Source: Molanna angustata
Lineage: Eukaryota; Arthropoda; Insecta; Trichoptera; Molannidae
Assembly: GCA_963576475.1 (NCBI GenBank)
Contig: OY754980.1
Location: 8,221,186 to 8,285,185, forward strand
DNA length: 64,000 nucleotides
Direction: 5' to 3'
Shown here: positions 54,421-64,000 of the stretch, one piece after another
Layout of the letters: the number at the start of each line of letters is the position of its first letter
Position numbering within the stretch: position 1 is the first letter of the stretch
Notes under the pieces: generated by a model
What the model saw: the letters and a program-made list of their open reading frames with translations, nothing else
Told to the model about the DNA's origin: nothing
Database searches by the model: none
Position numbers and translations under genes: made by a program

Positions 54421-55055
54421 GTTATTTTACTTGGATGTTGCGAAATATCATAATAGTTCGCAATGCAGTTACAGAGAAGATGATTAGGTAGGTAGGTACA
54501 TGTGAAATCTCCAGGGTTTCATCCAACAACCAAAGAGTTTCTTTAAAAATCCTTTCGAATCTATCACTCGCAAAGATCAATAAAATTTTCACGGAAACAA
54601 GAAAACTGACACACTTGCTCCACAAGCTGCTTTAAACATTATTGTATGTAGGTATACCTAATCATTTTTTTTTACAAAATAACTTAATGTTATGTCTTAT
54701 GTAAGCATCTATTCCTGATGTTTCAGAAAAATCGGTCTCACTTTGGATTTAATCTTTCAGTTTATATTTTAGTAAATACTAAGATACATTTCTTTAACCT
54801 TTTGAAATCATACATTTATATCTATACTAAATAGGTATACATGGAGTATGGACCAATATCTAAGCCTTGTGGTACTCCAAACGATACTCGGTGCGAAATA
54901 AATTTAACATATAAAATCCTGGAAAAATGTTTCTGCGAATCACAAGATCATTAGACTTTTTGTGGTTTGCATCTTTACGTTGACCCACATTTACATCCAA
55001 ATAATAAAAACAAAATATTTTGGCGTTTTCTAAGAGGTGACAACGACGGAATCCT
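54421..55055. other. No recognised feature
   Basis: AT-rich, no repeat family and no convincing frame. Confidence 0.4.
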
Positions 55056-55059
55056 TCAG

Positions 55060-55560
55060 TTAGTCATTAAGGGGAAGATTGAGGGTCCCAGAAAGATCGG
55101 AAGAAGGCAGCATTCCTAACTTCGAAACATCCATGGGAGGAATATGGCTTTCTCTTGAGTGTTCGTCGACGCAAGGGGGACGTGATGACATTACACGACA
55201 TATGAAAGAAGAAGTCATTCAAGAATTATACATGTTGTGTACGCAACCAAACAAAAACATAGGAAAAAATCGTCATAATAATTTCCGCGTCGAATTTATC
55301 TGATCGGAAAATTCTCCTCCCCCTTCTGACGCGCTAGTAACGGAAACCCAAGAGTATATCCGGTAATTCCGCGTGTTGGTACCCCATGTGAACTGAGAAA
55401 CCGGATCCGGAAAACATAATTTCCCTCCCCAGCCCTCCGTTTGAATCTCTAAACCGCTTATATGTAAAACTCGGAGGGATAACCGTCCGTACATATATTA
55501 TATATCCTGCTTTTGACATTTGTTGCATCGCTGCCGGAGAAATATGACTTTATTTCACGA
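55060..55560. other. Second unique GC-richer patch
   Basis: Contains TCCATGGGAGGAATATGGC, CTCCTCCCCCTTCTGACGCG and AACCGGATCCGGAAAACAT. Not shared with other parts of the window; short frames on both strands lack domains. Possible conserved non-coding DNA near the island at 53.8-54.4 kb. Confidence 0.35.
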
Positions 55561-55899
55561 GCAGAATAAGTAATTATAAAATGCATTGGTTTCAAAGGTG
55601 ATTTGCATTTTATCAGACATATAATCTATATTGAATTTGCAATGAGTTTTGTGCTAACTTTGTTGGTTACCTACAGTCATGGGGGTTGTGATTCAGAGAG
55701 AAGCAGTAAAATTATTTTTATTCATGATGTCAATGTTGTCGAGGCAAAAACACAATACCTGGAATGACCAAAAATACTAATTATACTATAAATGTTAAAT
55801 TCTACATAGTTATATAAGGTAATTTCAAGACTTCAATAAATATATGGTCCACACAGACCTACGTAAATCAGCCTTATAACAATCAAATTATTAGCAGAT

Positions 55900-56045
55900 G
55901 AATTGGTGACAGAGCGGGTTCGAATCTCGCTACGACTTAGGTATTTCTTTCACCTGTAAGACAAGCAATTACCTATGCTGAATTTAAGGGATGTGTGAGG
56001 ATGTTAATTTTCTCGTTAAAAGGACGTTTTCATTATTTAATAAAA
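55900..56045 (+). mobile_element. SINE-1 copy with anticodon region deleted
   Basis: GAATTGGTGACAGAGC is joined directly to GGGTTCGAATCTCGCTACGA, dropping the anticodon arm, then TTCTTTCACCTGTAAGACAA, GGGATGTGTGAGGATG and AAAAGGACGTTTTCATTATT. Confidence 0.7.
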
Positions 56046-56689
56046 ATGTACGTAATTAAACTATATACATAGTTCTTTAAAACTGAAATATTTTTTACTG
56101 TTGGCTGTTGATCAAACGAGATTAGTTTTGTTCCTGGTCATGCAATAACGTATGGAATCTCGATATTGCCATTTATTCTAGACCAAATCAAATAGGTAGG
56201 TACTCATATTTTGACTACGTTTAATAGGATTTTAATTGTATTTCTAATTTCGACAACAGCTTTAGTATGTTTTATTTTGCATGGTAGCATATTTCTTTTA
56301 ACTGCTCAATTTCCGGGAATAGAAAACACGCGACAGCAAATTTGTGTACCTAGGTACCTACATTTTAAGGGTCCTTTGATAATGCTGGATGCTGGTGTAT
56401 GGAGTTTTGGGTCTTTTGATATTAAACAAGTGCAAAGAACAGAGAATCGAGTGTCTTATTTGACACGAAGCCTTAAGTACTGTTTCCCCTCTTTCATTTC
56501 TTTTTTATTCCACTCCAATACAATAATTATGGTAGGTACCTTTTTATTTTTGATGATTACTTCTGTATTTTTGTGACCCCGCGCGGTTGAGTTTATCTCA
56601 AAACTTCTAAAGGATTTGATGCTAGAAAAATATCAAAGAATATCAATGTTCATGATTTTTACAAAATACTTTTAGGTCACTTTGAATTA
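56046..56689. other. No recognised feature
   Basis: A 121-codon plus frame (56211-56576) with hydrophobic ends has only a TTG start, no domain and AT-driven composition; I do not call it a gene. Confidence 0.35.
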
Positions 56690-57362
56690 TTATGAAAAAA
56701 AATATTACTTTCGATTTAATTTACTTTGCAATCGCGACTCTCAATCACCGGTATCGCTCAATGCTGAGCATCGTCAGAATGGCGAACTATACCTAGTGTT
56801 TCCGTTTGAAAAAAGACACTTCGTACTTTGCAACGCATTTACTTGATAGTGAGCATTACTTTGATTCACAAACTTGGATAATCTAGTTAAAAAAAGTGGA
56901 TTAACTTGAAATATTAGAGATAATTAGAGTAAAAGGTAACAAACAGTAATATTAGATTTTAATAATTCTCCACAATTATAACTTTTAGAATAGGTAGTGG
57001 CTGTTTTTTTCTGTTGGCCATTATTCAATATATTATTTACATAAATAATTTATCATATTCTTAATTGCTGTCCTTTCAATACAGTGCTTATATGTTCCTT
57101 TCTTTACTTCATTTATATTTTATTGTACCTACTTTTTTACTATAATGTATTTTGGATACCTATTCTATTTTTCTTAGTATAACGCCTTCCTTTTCTATTA
57201 TTCGTATCCTTGTTTTGAATCTATATAGTTATACTTAGATGGTCTTCAATGCTATTGTTCACCATTCTGACGATGCTCGGCATTGAGCGATTCCGGTGAA
57301 TGGGAGTCACGTTTGTGAAGTAAATAAATTAGAACGTAAAATCATAAATTATTTTTTTCATA
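56690..57362. mobile_element. Fold-back element with ~100-bp arms
   Basis: The left arm (TATGAAAAAAAATATTAC, CGGTATCGCTCAATGCTGAG, CATCGTCAGAATGGCGAAC) is mirrored by 57265-57362 (GTTCACCATTCTGACGATG, CTCGGCATTGAGCGATTCCG, AATTATTTTTTTCATA). The spacer of ~470 bp is AT-rich with no frame. Probably a non-autonomous DNA transposon. Confidence 0.8.
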
Positions 57363-57611
57363 AATCATGGAGTACATGAGTGAAAATTTAATTTTCTATC
57401 ATACATGAGTGAAAATTTTTTTAGATTTTATTTTTATTTCATACAAAATTAATCATTTTATGGGTCAATGTACCTACCTATAGGTACCTCTCCGATTTGC
57501 GCAACCTCATATCAAGTGTGTTTTTATTACACCTATAACTAATAATGTGTCAATCAGTATCTCCATAGCGCCTTTTAATGATTCAGGATAATTTGAAGTA
57601 TTGTACATCAC

Positions 57612-57705
57612 TCATTTATTTATTTATTTATGGAAACCAACATTATATCCATAAAAAAATATACATATTATAATCAATGACAGGTTACAATAAAAATTTA
57701 TGCAT
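57612..57705 (-). mobile_element. LINE/retroposon 3' end
   Basis: TTTATTTATTTATTTATGG (complement of an AAAT tail) followed by AAACCAACATTATATCCATA and GACAGGTTACAATAAA. No coding part retained. Confidence 0.45.
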
Positions 57706-59455
57706 GTAATCATATTTGGAATGCAAAAAATATTTAAAAAATGATATCAAATATATTGACGAGGAAGTGTAACAGTTCAAAAGATTTCAATTAATATTGT
57801 GAATAATTTATTTCCCTGCAAAACTGTTTGTATTTAAATAAATTTTGATTAAAATATTGTGTGATAAATTTATATCTAAATCATTCAATAATATATCATA
57901 ATTTACAATTCATTATATCCTATGACTTTGCGTTTCAAATAATTATTTTGAATCTAGATGGTTCTAACTTACCCTTTCAATAACCAGGTAGTTTTTTTCT
58001 GCACCACGTATTTAATACCTAATTATTACAAAAGTTTTAATTTAAGACCCCCCCCCCTGTTTGGAATGAATATTAAAATAAGTGTATCGCATGCCAACGG
58101 AACAAATAAAAGAAGGAAATAAAACCTAACCCAGTAGTTTAATTCGAAAATATATCATTTACAATATAAAAAGGGGAGAGATGCGTATTATATTAAACCC
58201 TATACTTAAACCTGCACTTAATACCCATTATGGGCTACCTATAAAATGCAATTATCAAACTAAGCCGCGTCGTTGTAATGTTAATATGAATATATTCCTG
58301 TATCAAATAAGGAAAACACCTGGACGGGTTATGTATATGTGACTTGCATAAAATATCAAGTTCATTACTACGTGATGTTTTTATCGAGGGTGGGAGTTAA
58401 CGGGTTAAACCCACATGTCAGAAGGTAGGTAATGTTTGATACGATTAGGTAAAAAAAACATTTTAAAATGCTTGCTTATAGTTTATTTGATAAAACAAGT
58501 CGTTTATAAGATTTTTTCCTTTGTTGTAAAAGGTGACTACATTATATAAAAAAAAAACAATAGTATAATGATAAAATATCCAAAACAAGTATCTATCTCG
58601 ACTCACCTTTGAGTTTCATATTGTGAAAATTTTCATATTATTTTATTGCAACAGTAATGAGGGAAAAAACGAAGAAAAGGGAGTACCGAAGAAATAGGGA
58701 GGAGGATAGTGTGTATGTGTGTCTGTGTGTGTATGTGTGTGTGGTATGTGCACGAGATTTAGTTTATGTGTAAGAGCATGAAGAGTAGCACAAGGAAAAA
58801 AAATAAAGAACATTAAAAAATAAACAAAAACAAAGTCACAAAAGAGGTTTTTAAAGATGCGAAGAATCTCTACCTTATCATATGGATTTTTTTTCAATGT
58901 TGATCATGACAGATGAAAAATGTCCAGGTCATCAGTTTCATTTACATTTTTTGTACAGGTATTTATACACCTGTACAATGGAACATTACTACCAATATTT
59001 GCATTTAAGATTAAGTATTGCTGAATGCCTTGTCAGTCTAACGGGTAGGTACATTAAACTGTATGTTTTGAAGTAATTCCTGACAATCTATAAAATCATT
59101 TAACAAGTCACGCAGAAACATTAAATCGCTGTTCCTACGTCTAATGCCCAACGGTTGCAATTACATAGTGTTATGATTTTGGCGCTGAATGTTGCTGCTC
59201 TAATAGTATTCTAATAGTCATTTCGCTGAATTTGTCCATCTTCATTCTTCATCTTTGCGATCCGGATAACTAAAGGCTACTATTACAAAAAGTATTGTAG
59301 AGATTCATTTTGAGATTATATTTGTAGACATCATCATGTTTAATAGATGGAGGAGTGGGATATAGAAAACGGAAAAGGTTTTAAATGTTTTTTTAATTAG
59401 ATATACTATGTTATTATACGTCATAAGTGTGCGGCGAATTTGCCTACATATGTGG
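57706..59455. other. AT-rich DNA with C-run and TG microsatellite
   Basis: 58028-58037 is a run of C, and 58709-58745 is (TG)n-rich. No gene, hairpin or SINE found. Confidence 0.4.
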
Positions 59456-59457
59456 AT

Positions 59458-59642
59458 GGGTGGATGGCAGAACGGTTAGCGCGCTGGGTTAGTAATCCAG
59501 TGGTCGCGAGTTCGAGTCCTGCCTCGACCGATCTCGTTCACCTATAGGACAAGCATTTATGCTTAGTTTAGGGAACGTAGGAAGATGTATATGTACTTGT
59601 TTAACAAGGACATATTCATTTTTTTATTAAAAAAAAAAAAAA
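59458..59642 (+). mobile_element. SINE-1, full length
   Basis: A box TGGCAGAACGG, B box AGTTCGAGTCC, anticodon-like loop, body TCGTTCACCTATAGGACAAG, GGGAACGTAGGAAGATGTAT, ACTTGTTTAACAAGGACATA and tail with a run of 14 A. One of the best-preserved copies in the window. Confidence 0.92.
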
Positions 59643-59884
59643 TGTACTTAGAAAGTACATCCGTCTGCAAGAAGTATTATATCGCACGAGGGGAGGTCAT
59701 CGACTATTAGTATCGGCTATACAACAATATTATTTTTTATCATATATTTCTGCTTAATTTACCCACTGACTGTAAATATTTAATTTGATGGTAGGTACAT
59801 GCACCCGAGTATTTAGTAATCACCCTCTGTGAATACGTCGTCTTCTTATTGTGACTTGTTGGTAAGATCAGATTATAAATTTAA

Positions 59885-59911
59885 ACTAAGTAAAGCTTCA
59901 CTTTACTTAGT
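59885..59911. repeat. 11-bp perfect hairpin
   Basis: ACTAAGTAAAG, loop CTTCA, then CTTTACTTAGT. It begins a ~350-bp unassigned, moderately GC-rich segment (59885-60240). Confidence 0.75.
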
Positions 59912-60280
59912 GGACAGAATCTGTCCTGGTGACCTCGTTTTCAATCTTCGGAATATATCGCTAACACCTCACAATAGGAAGCAATTCGGATACCTACTCT
60001 AACTGCATTCCTTTCAGGAGCCAATAATCAATTCTGGAACAAACGGAGTTGAGCCCTTGCTTCGGACTTTACTGAAAGCTACTTAAACCTTCAAGGTCAC
60101 TCATTGGCCCTCGGTTCGGTCTTTCCCGAAAATACCTTAAGCCTCAGGGGCTCCAGTCCACAAGTCTATGAAAATGACCAGGATTTCTTCATGTTTCCCA
60201 AGAAATCTTAAGTTTTACCAACCTGAGTATGAGATCCTTGGGGTTGATTCTTCTTGGATGCATTGAACATCATACAACCA
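59912..60280. other. Unassigned moderately GC-rich segment
   Basis: Contains TCCTGGTGACCTCGTTTTC, CCTCGGTTCGGTCTTTCCCG and CCTCAGGGGCTCCAGTCCAC. No repeat match, domain or splice pattern recognised. It may be an old transposon piece. Confidence 0.3.
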
Positions 60281-60472
60281 TTTTTTTTTAAATAAAAAAA
60301 AGATTAAATCATTGTAACAAGTAAACATACATCGTCATACATTCCCTAAATTAAGTATATGCTTGTGCTATAGGTGAACGTAATCGGTCGTGGCAGGATT
60401 CGAAATCACCACCACTGGATTAGTAATTGAGCGCGCTAACCTCTCTGCCACCATCCATCTGTACTTCAAAAG
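60281..60472 (-). mobile_element. SINE-1 copy
   Basis: Reverse complement order: CATACATTCCCTAAATTAAG, TGCTTGTGCTATAGGTGAAC, GGTCGTGGCAGGATTCGAAA, CTGGATTAGTAATTGAGCGC and ACCTCTCTGCCACCATC. B-box and anticodon-arm changes show decay. Confidence 0.85.
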
Positions 60473-61372
60473 TAAGAGAACATGTTTTTTTCTTTCACCA
60501 TTCATGAACTTGTTAACTAAGACTGTTTAATAGTTGAACCTTATGAATCTGCAATACAAAAAAATAATTATGTAATATTTTTGCCTCAAGTAATCCTCAA
60601 CCTACCCATTTTTTTCTAAATAGCATTTGTCCTCCAATCCCTAATTAAAGAAGTTATACAAAAAAAACTTTAATAAACATATTTTTTAAAAAGTTTTTTT
60701 AAATGTTGAACACCGAAAGATCATGTTTTATGAAAATGGAAATTTTAGACAGAAAATTGTTTTTTGAACTAAAGTATTAATTTAATTACCTAATTATAGG
60801 TCGATAATTGGGTGTTAAAAAAATATTTTTACTTGTAATAAAATATATTTTTGATAAAGAAACGAAAACATCGTGAAAATACTAATTGGACTTTCAGCTA
60901 ATAATATCTAACAAGCAAAAAAAAAGTAAAAAAAAAACTTAAAACTTTTTTATCTTCATCCGTTTGTCAATGAAAAATAGCGTCTACTAATTACCAATCG
61001 CTTCAAAAGATAAAAAAATATTTTAATATTTTCTCTTTCAGCAGTGTACCTACATACATTTTTATTACAAGTTGTAAATAAAAACTCGCGCTCGTCAAAC
61101 ATTTTACAATTGATTGTAAAATTAGTTTTGTAAGCTGCAGAAATATGAAGTGTGTTAAAGTTAGTAATAATTCTAAAATTCCATAGTGTGGAGAGTAAAA
61201 AATAATTTGCTCCTCTTCAAGGGAACACAACTTGGTCATATTAATATTCCAAATGCGACTATGCATTTGGAATTAATTTTAACAAATGCCACGCGGTAAT
61301 TTTTTAGGTAGGTAGGTACTTACATACTATCATGTAGTGTCTCTTATGGGATATTTAAGAGAACCAAACCTT
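60473..61372. other. AT-rich stretch, nothing recognised
   Basis: No supportable feature; the minus frame at 61003-61266 has no domain. Confidence 0.4.
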
Positions 61373-62091
<719 letters not shown>

Positions 62092-62350
62092 TTTGGGAAG
62101 CTACAGTTCATTGATAGTTGAATGATACAATATTATTTTTACAGTGTTAGAGCCAAAAAAAACAGTTAACAAGAACAATCATACACACACCTTCATACAC
62201 ACCATCACACATACATACACGCACACACATTCATACTTATACATACATACATTCATACACACATATTTACAACAACTAGGGAAGGAAATAGAAGAGAGAC
62301 TAGGACGACGGGATAGAGGGATTTTGGTTGCGATTTACCTTCTAAACATC
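62092..62350 (-). mobile_element. Family D retroposon
   Basis: CTTTGGGAAGCTACAG, AATGATACAATATTATTTTT, GTGTTAGAGCCAAAAAAA, a CA/CATA microsatellite core and CTAGGGAAGGAAATAG mirror 6430-6784. The tail side faces left into the TTTA tract. Confidence 0.75.
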
Positions 62351-62424
62351 ATGTCTTAATCTATAATGTTGTCTTAACACATTTATAAATTTGTCTTACT
62401 CTATTTGATATATTTATTTTCACA

Positions 62425-62525
62425 TCAATTTCATAAAATAGCAAATTTCGTATTAAAATATTTAAATCAAAAATAATTTAACTCATTTCGTCCACAAACC
62501 ACTCGTTTTAGTTTATAACAAGAAG
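62425..62525 (+). mobile_element. Family E 3' fragment
   Basis: ATTTCATAAAATAGCAAATT, TATTAAAATATTTAAATC and CACAAACCACTCGTTTTAG match the end of the family E copies. Confidence 0.6.
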
Positions 62526-62760
62526 TGCTTTTCCACGTTCATCAAGGGGCATCATATTATATAATACCAGTATATATTCAAATATCTATCTTTTCAAAAA
62601 ATAGGCAGGTAGAAAGGAAAAAGGCTGACCAACATTAGTTTCATATAGTTAAATCATATTACATGGGATCCTTTATTCAAACTCTGATAAAAATGAAAAA
62701 TCAGAAATTACATTCAACAGGATTCGTCAACATTTATTTTCATTATTTTTTGTAACATAA

Positions 62761-62795
62761 GAAAGTAATATTATATACTTTATAATATTACTTTC
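62761..62795. repeat. 15-bp perfect hairpin
   Basis: GAAAGTAATATTATA, loop TACTT, then TATAATATTACTTTC. No surrounding element recognised. Confidence 0.8.
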
Positions 62796-62987
62796 AAATC
62801 AAAGTTTATCAAAGTTCAACAATGCATTTTTTTTAAGAGATACTTAAGAACTAGATGCGGAACGTAATCTGCTTCACCTGTTCTGAAGTAGCTAATAATT
62901 ATAATTATATAAGTATATGGTTTGAAAAGTTTATATTTTCTATTGGCATCTATTAGAATATAAGAAGTTCGACGAGCAATAAGAACA

Positions 62988-63125
62988 ATCGACGAGCATG
63001 TATGAGACGATGCATGGATGTAAAGGAAGCCATAAATGTGTGCAAAAATAGAGAAGTATGGCGCTCGGTTCTCTCTGCTTACCCGGTAAGAAACATGGCG
63101 TGATGGTATGTATGCATGTTTGTAT
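62988..63125 (+). mobile_element. LINE ORF2 tail remnant, same family as 209-545
   Basis: Reads RRACMRRCMDVKEAINVC, KNREVWRSVLSAYPVRNMA then stop, followed by TATGCATG repeats. Very similar to 413-545 but with the sense codon where that copy has a stop. Only the last ~45 codons remain. Confidence 0.8.
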
Positions 63126-63284
63126 ATCTATAAGTAGATTATTTTATTTAAAATTTTATGAAAAAAAGTGTAGGTAATAATTTAATAATTTTGTCAGTAT
63201 TTATTTTTTTGTTCTTTTTATGGAAATGTTTTTTTCAACCGTTAATAATAAGAAATTGATAATCCAATAGATATTCTCGGCTAA

Positions 63285-63465
63285 GCAACAATTCTTTTTG
63301 GGCCAAAGGTCCAGGTTAGATTAAAGGTGCACAGTTTTTTATTCTGTTTTCAGTCTGCCTTCGTAGGAAGATTACCATCATGAGTCTTCGAAATGTGTCA
63401 AATTATGGGTGCGAGTAAAATAAATATTGGACATGGTACCAACCCAAGAAGCAATGCAAGAAAAT
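63285..63465 (+). mobile_element. SINE-2 copy, highly degenerate
   Basis: GGGCCAAAGGTCCAGG, TTTTATTCTGTTTTCAGTCT, GTCTTCGAAATGTGTCAAAT and AATATTGGACATGGTACCAA follow the SINE-2 order with many changes. Confidence 0.65.
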
Positions 63466-63654
63466 ACCAAATATATTACTGCTACTTCCATAGGTGTACC
63501 AGTTCCATGACAATTTTTAATATTTCACAGGAAGAAAACGAATAAATTAAACATAAAACTTACTAAAAAAATCGGTACATGCGAAACTAATTACAATGAT
63601 ATACAAAATTAAATGATTATACAAAAATACAAAACATAACCTTCAAAACGTAAT

Positions 63655-63825
63655 AACTTCTTCTTCGCCCTCGCCTTTGTCCCATTTACTTGGGGTCGGC
63701 TCTCCTTATTCTATTTCGCCAAACTCGCCTGTCCTGTGTCAGATCAAGATACAGTTCCTTCTTCATGATGTTCTACAGCCATGTGGCTGGTGGTCTGACT
63801 GGTCTTCTTTCTTCCTAGTCAAAAC
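63655..63825 (-). mobile_element. LINE ORF2 3' end remnant
   Basis: Minus-strand frame reads DTGRRVWRNRIRRADPK, stop, MGQRRGRRRS, the well-known GRRxWRxRxRRADPK end of a widespread insect LINE. Upstream the frame is decayed. Confidence 0.75.
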
Positions 63826-64000
63826 GTAATAAAATTTTATTAAAATTATTTTAAGGAATTTTGTGGAAATTCATAATTAACAGAGAAAATTTACTACATC
63901 TTCTGTCCAATAATAATCGTAGTTGATCGTCATTATTAGATACTATATTATTCTTATTTTGTCTTTTATTTTATTTTTACTGTTTTTTTTTGTAAAGTAG
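63826..64000. other. AT-rich window end, nothing recognised
   Basis: No feature; the sequence ends in a T-rich run. Confidence 0.4.

Noticed and set aside
55090..55102. Sequencing-adapter-like AGATCGGAAGA
   Set aside because: Only the first 11 bases match and the continuation differs; chance match in normal sequence.
56211..56576. 121-residue frame with hydrophobic segments
   Set aside because: Starts with TTG, no domain, AT-driven composition and no splice or promoter context.

Overview
The window looks like intergenic or intronic DNA from a moth or butterfly (Lepidoptera). It is strongly AT-rich and full of the GTAGGTACCTAC-type motif common in lepidopteran assemblies. It carries insect-type non-LTR retrotransposons (LINEs), several tRNA-headed SINE families, fold-back elements, microsatellites and minisatellites. 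I found no convincing host protein-coding gene, no rRNA and no functional tRNA. Function names rest on motif recognition by eye. Family letters (SINE-1, SINE-2, SINE-4, C, D, E, F, G) are labels used only here. Many repeat boundaries are good to about 10-20 bases.

Layout. 1-9,600: degraded LINE 3' ends, SINE-2 pieces, a 34-bp minisatellite and a long stretch with nothing recognisable. 9,600-18,000: interspersed families C, E, F and G, including a ~470-bp inverted pair (10.56-12.08 kb) and a fold-back element inserted in a SINE with an 11-bp target duplication (13.99-14.69 kb). 19,150-25,815: the dominant feature, a nearly complete minus-strand LINE. It has an Inr+DPE-like internal promoter, an intact ORF1, and an ORF2 with endonuclease and reverse transcriptase domains broken by one frameshift in a homopolymer. 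Beyond ORF2 lie twelve near-identical 111-bp tandem repeats. A family F element sits between that array and a downstream LINE-like 3' end. 26,100-34,960: LINE tails, SINE-4, a GC-rich 622-bp insert with a perfect 16-bp target duplication, families C, G and E side by side, an interrupted SINE-1 and a 32-bp minisatellite. 35,200-45,400: LINE fragments, an interrupted SINE-2, a second LINE-type 3' end expanded into eight 103-bp repeats, an interrupted SINE-1, and a near-perfect palindromic MITE carrying a SINE-2. 46,900-57,700: scattered SINE and LINE remnants plus the only unique-looking, GC-richer DNA (53.78-54.42 kb and 55.06-55.56 kb), and a fold-back element. 57,700-64,000: SINE-1 copies, a ~720-bp (TTTA)n tract grown on a retroposon tail, and LINE ends.

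How it works together. There is no operon-like or pathway logic. The sequence records successive insertions: LINE machinery mobilising itself and SINEs, later elements landing inside earlier ones (five nested cases, four with a firm host element on both sides), and retroposon tails seeding tandem repeats. Only the 19-26 kb LINE is close to coding-competent. The best candidates for something undescribed are the GC-rich 622-bp insert (27,593-28,214), the minisatellite expansions in LINE 3' regions, and the A-tailed fold-back insertion at 14 kb.
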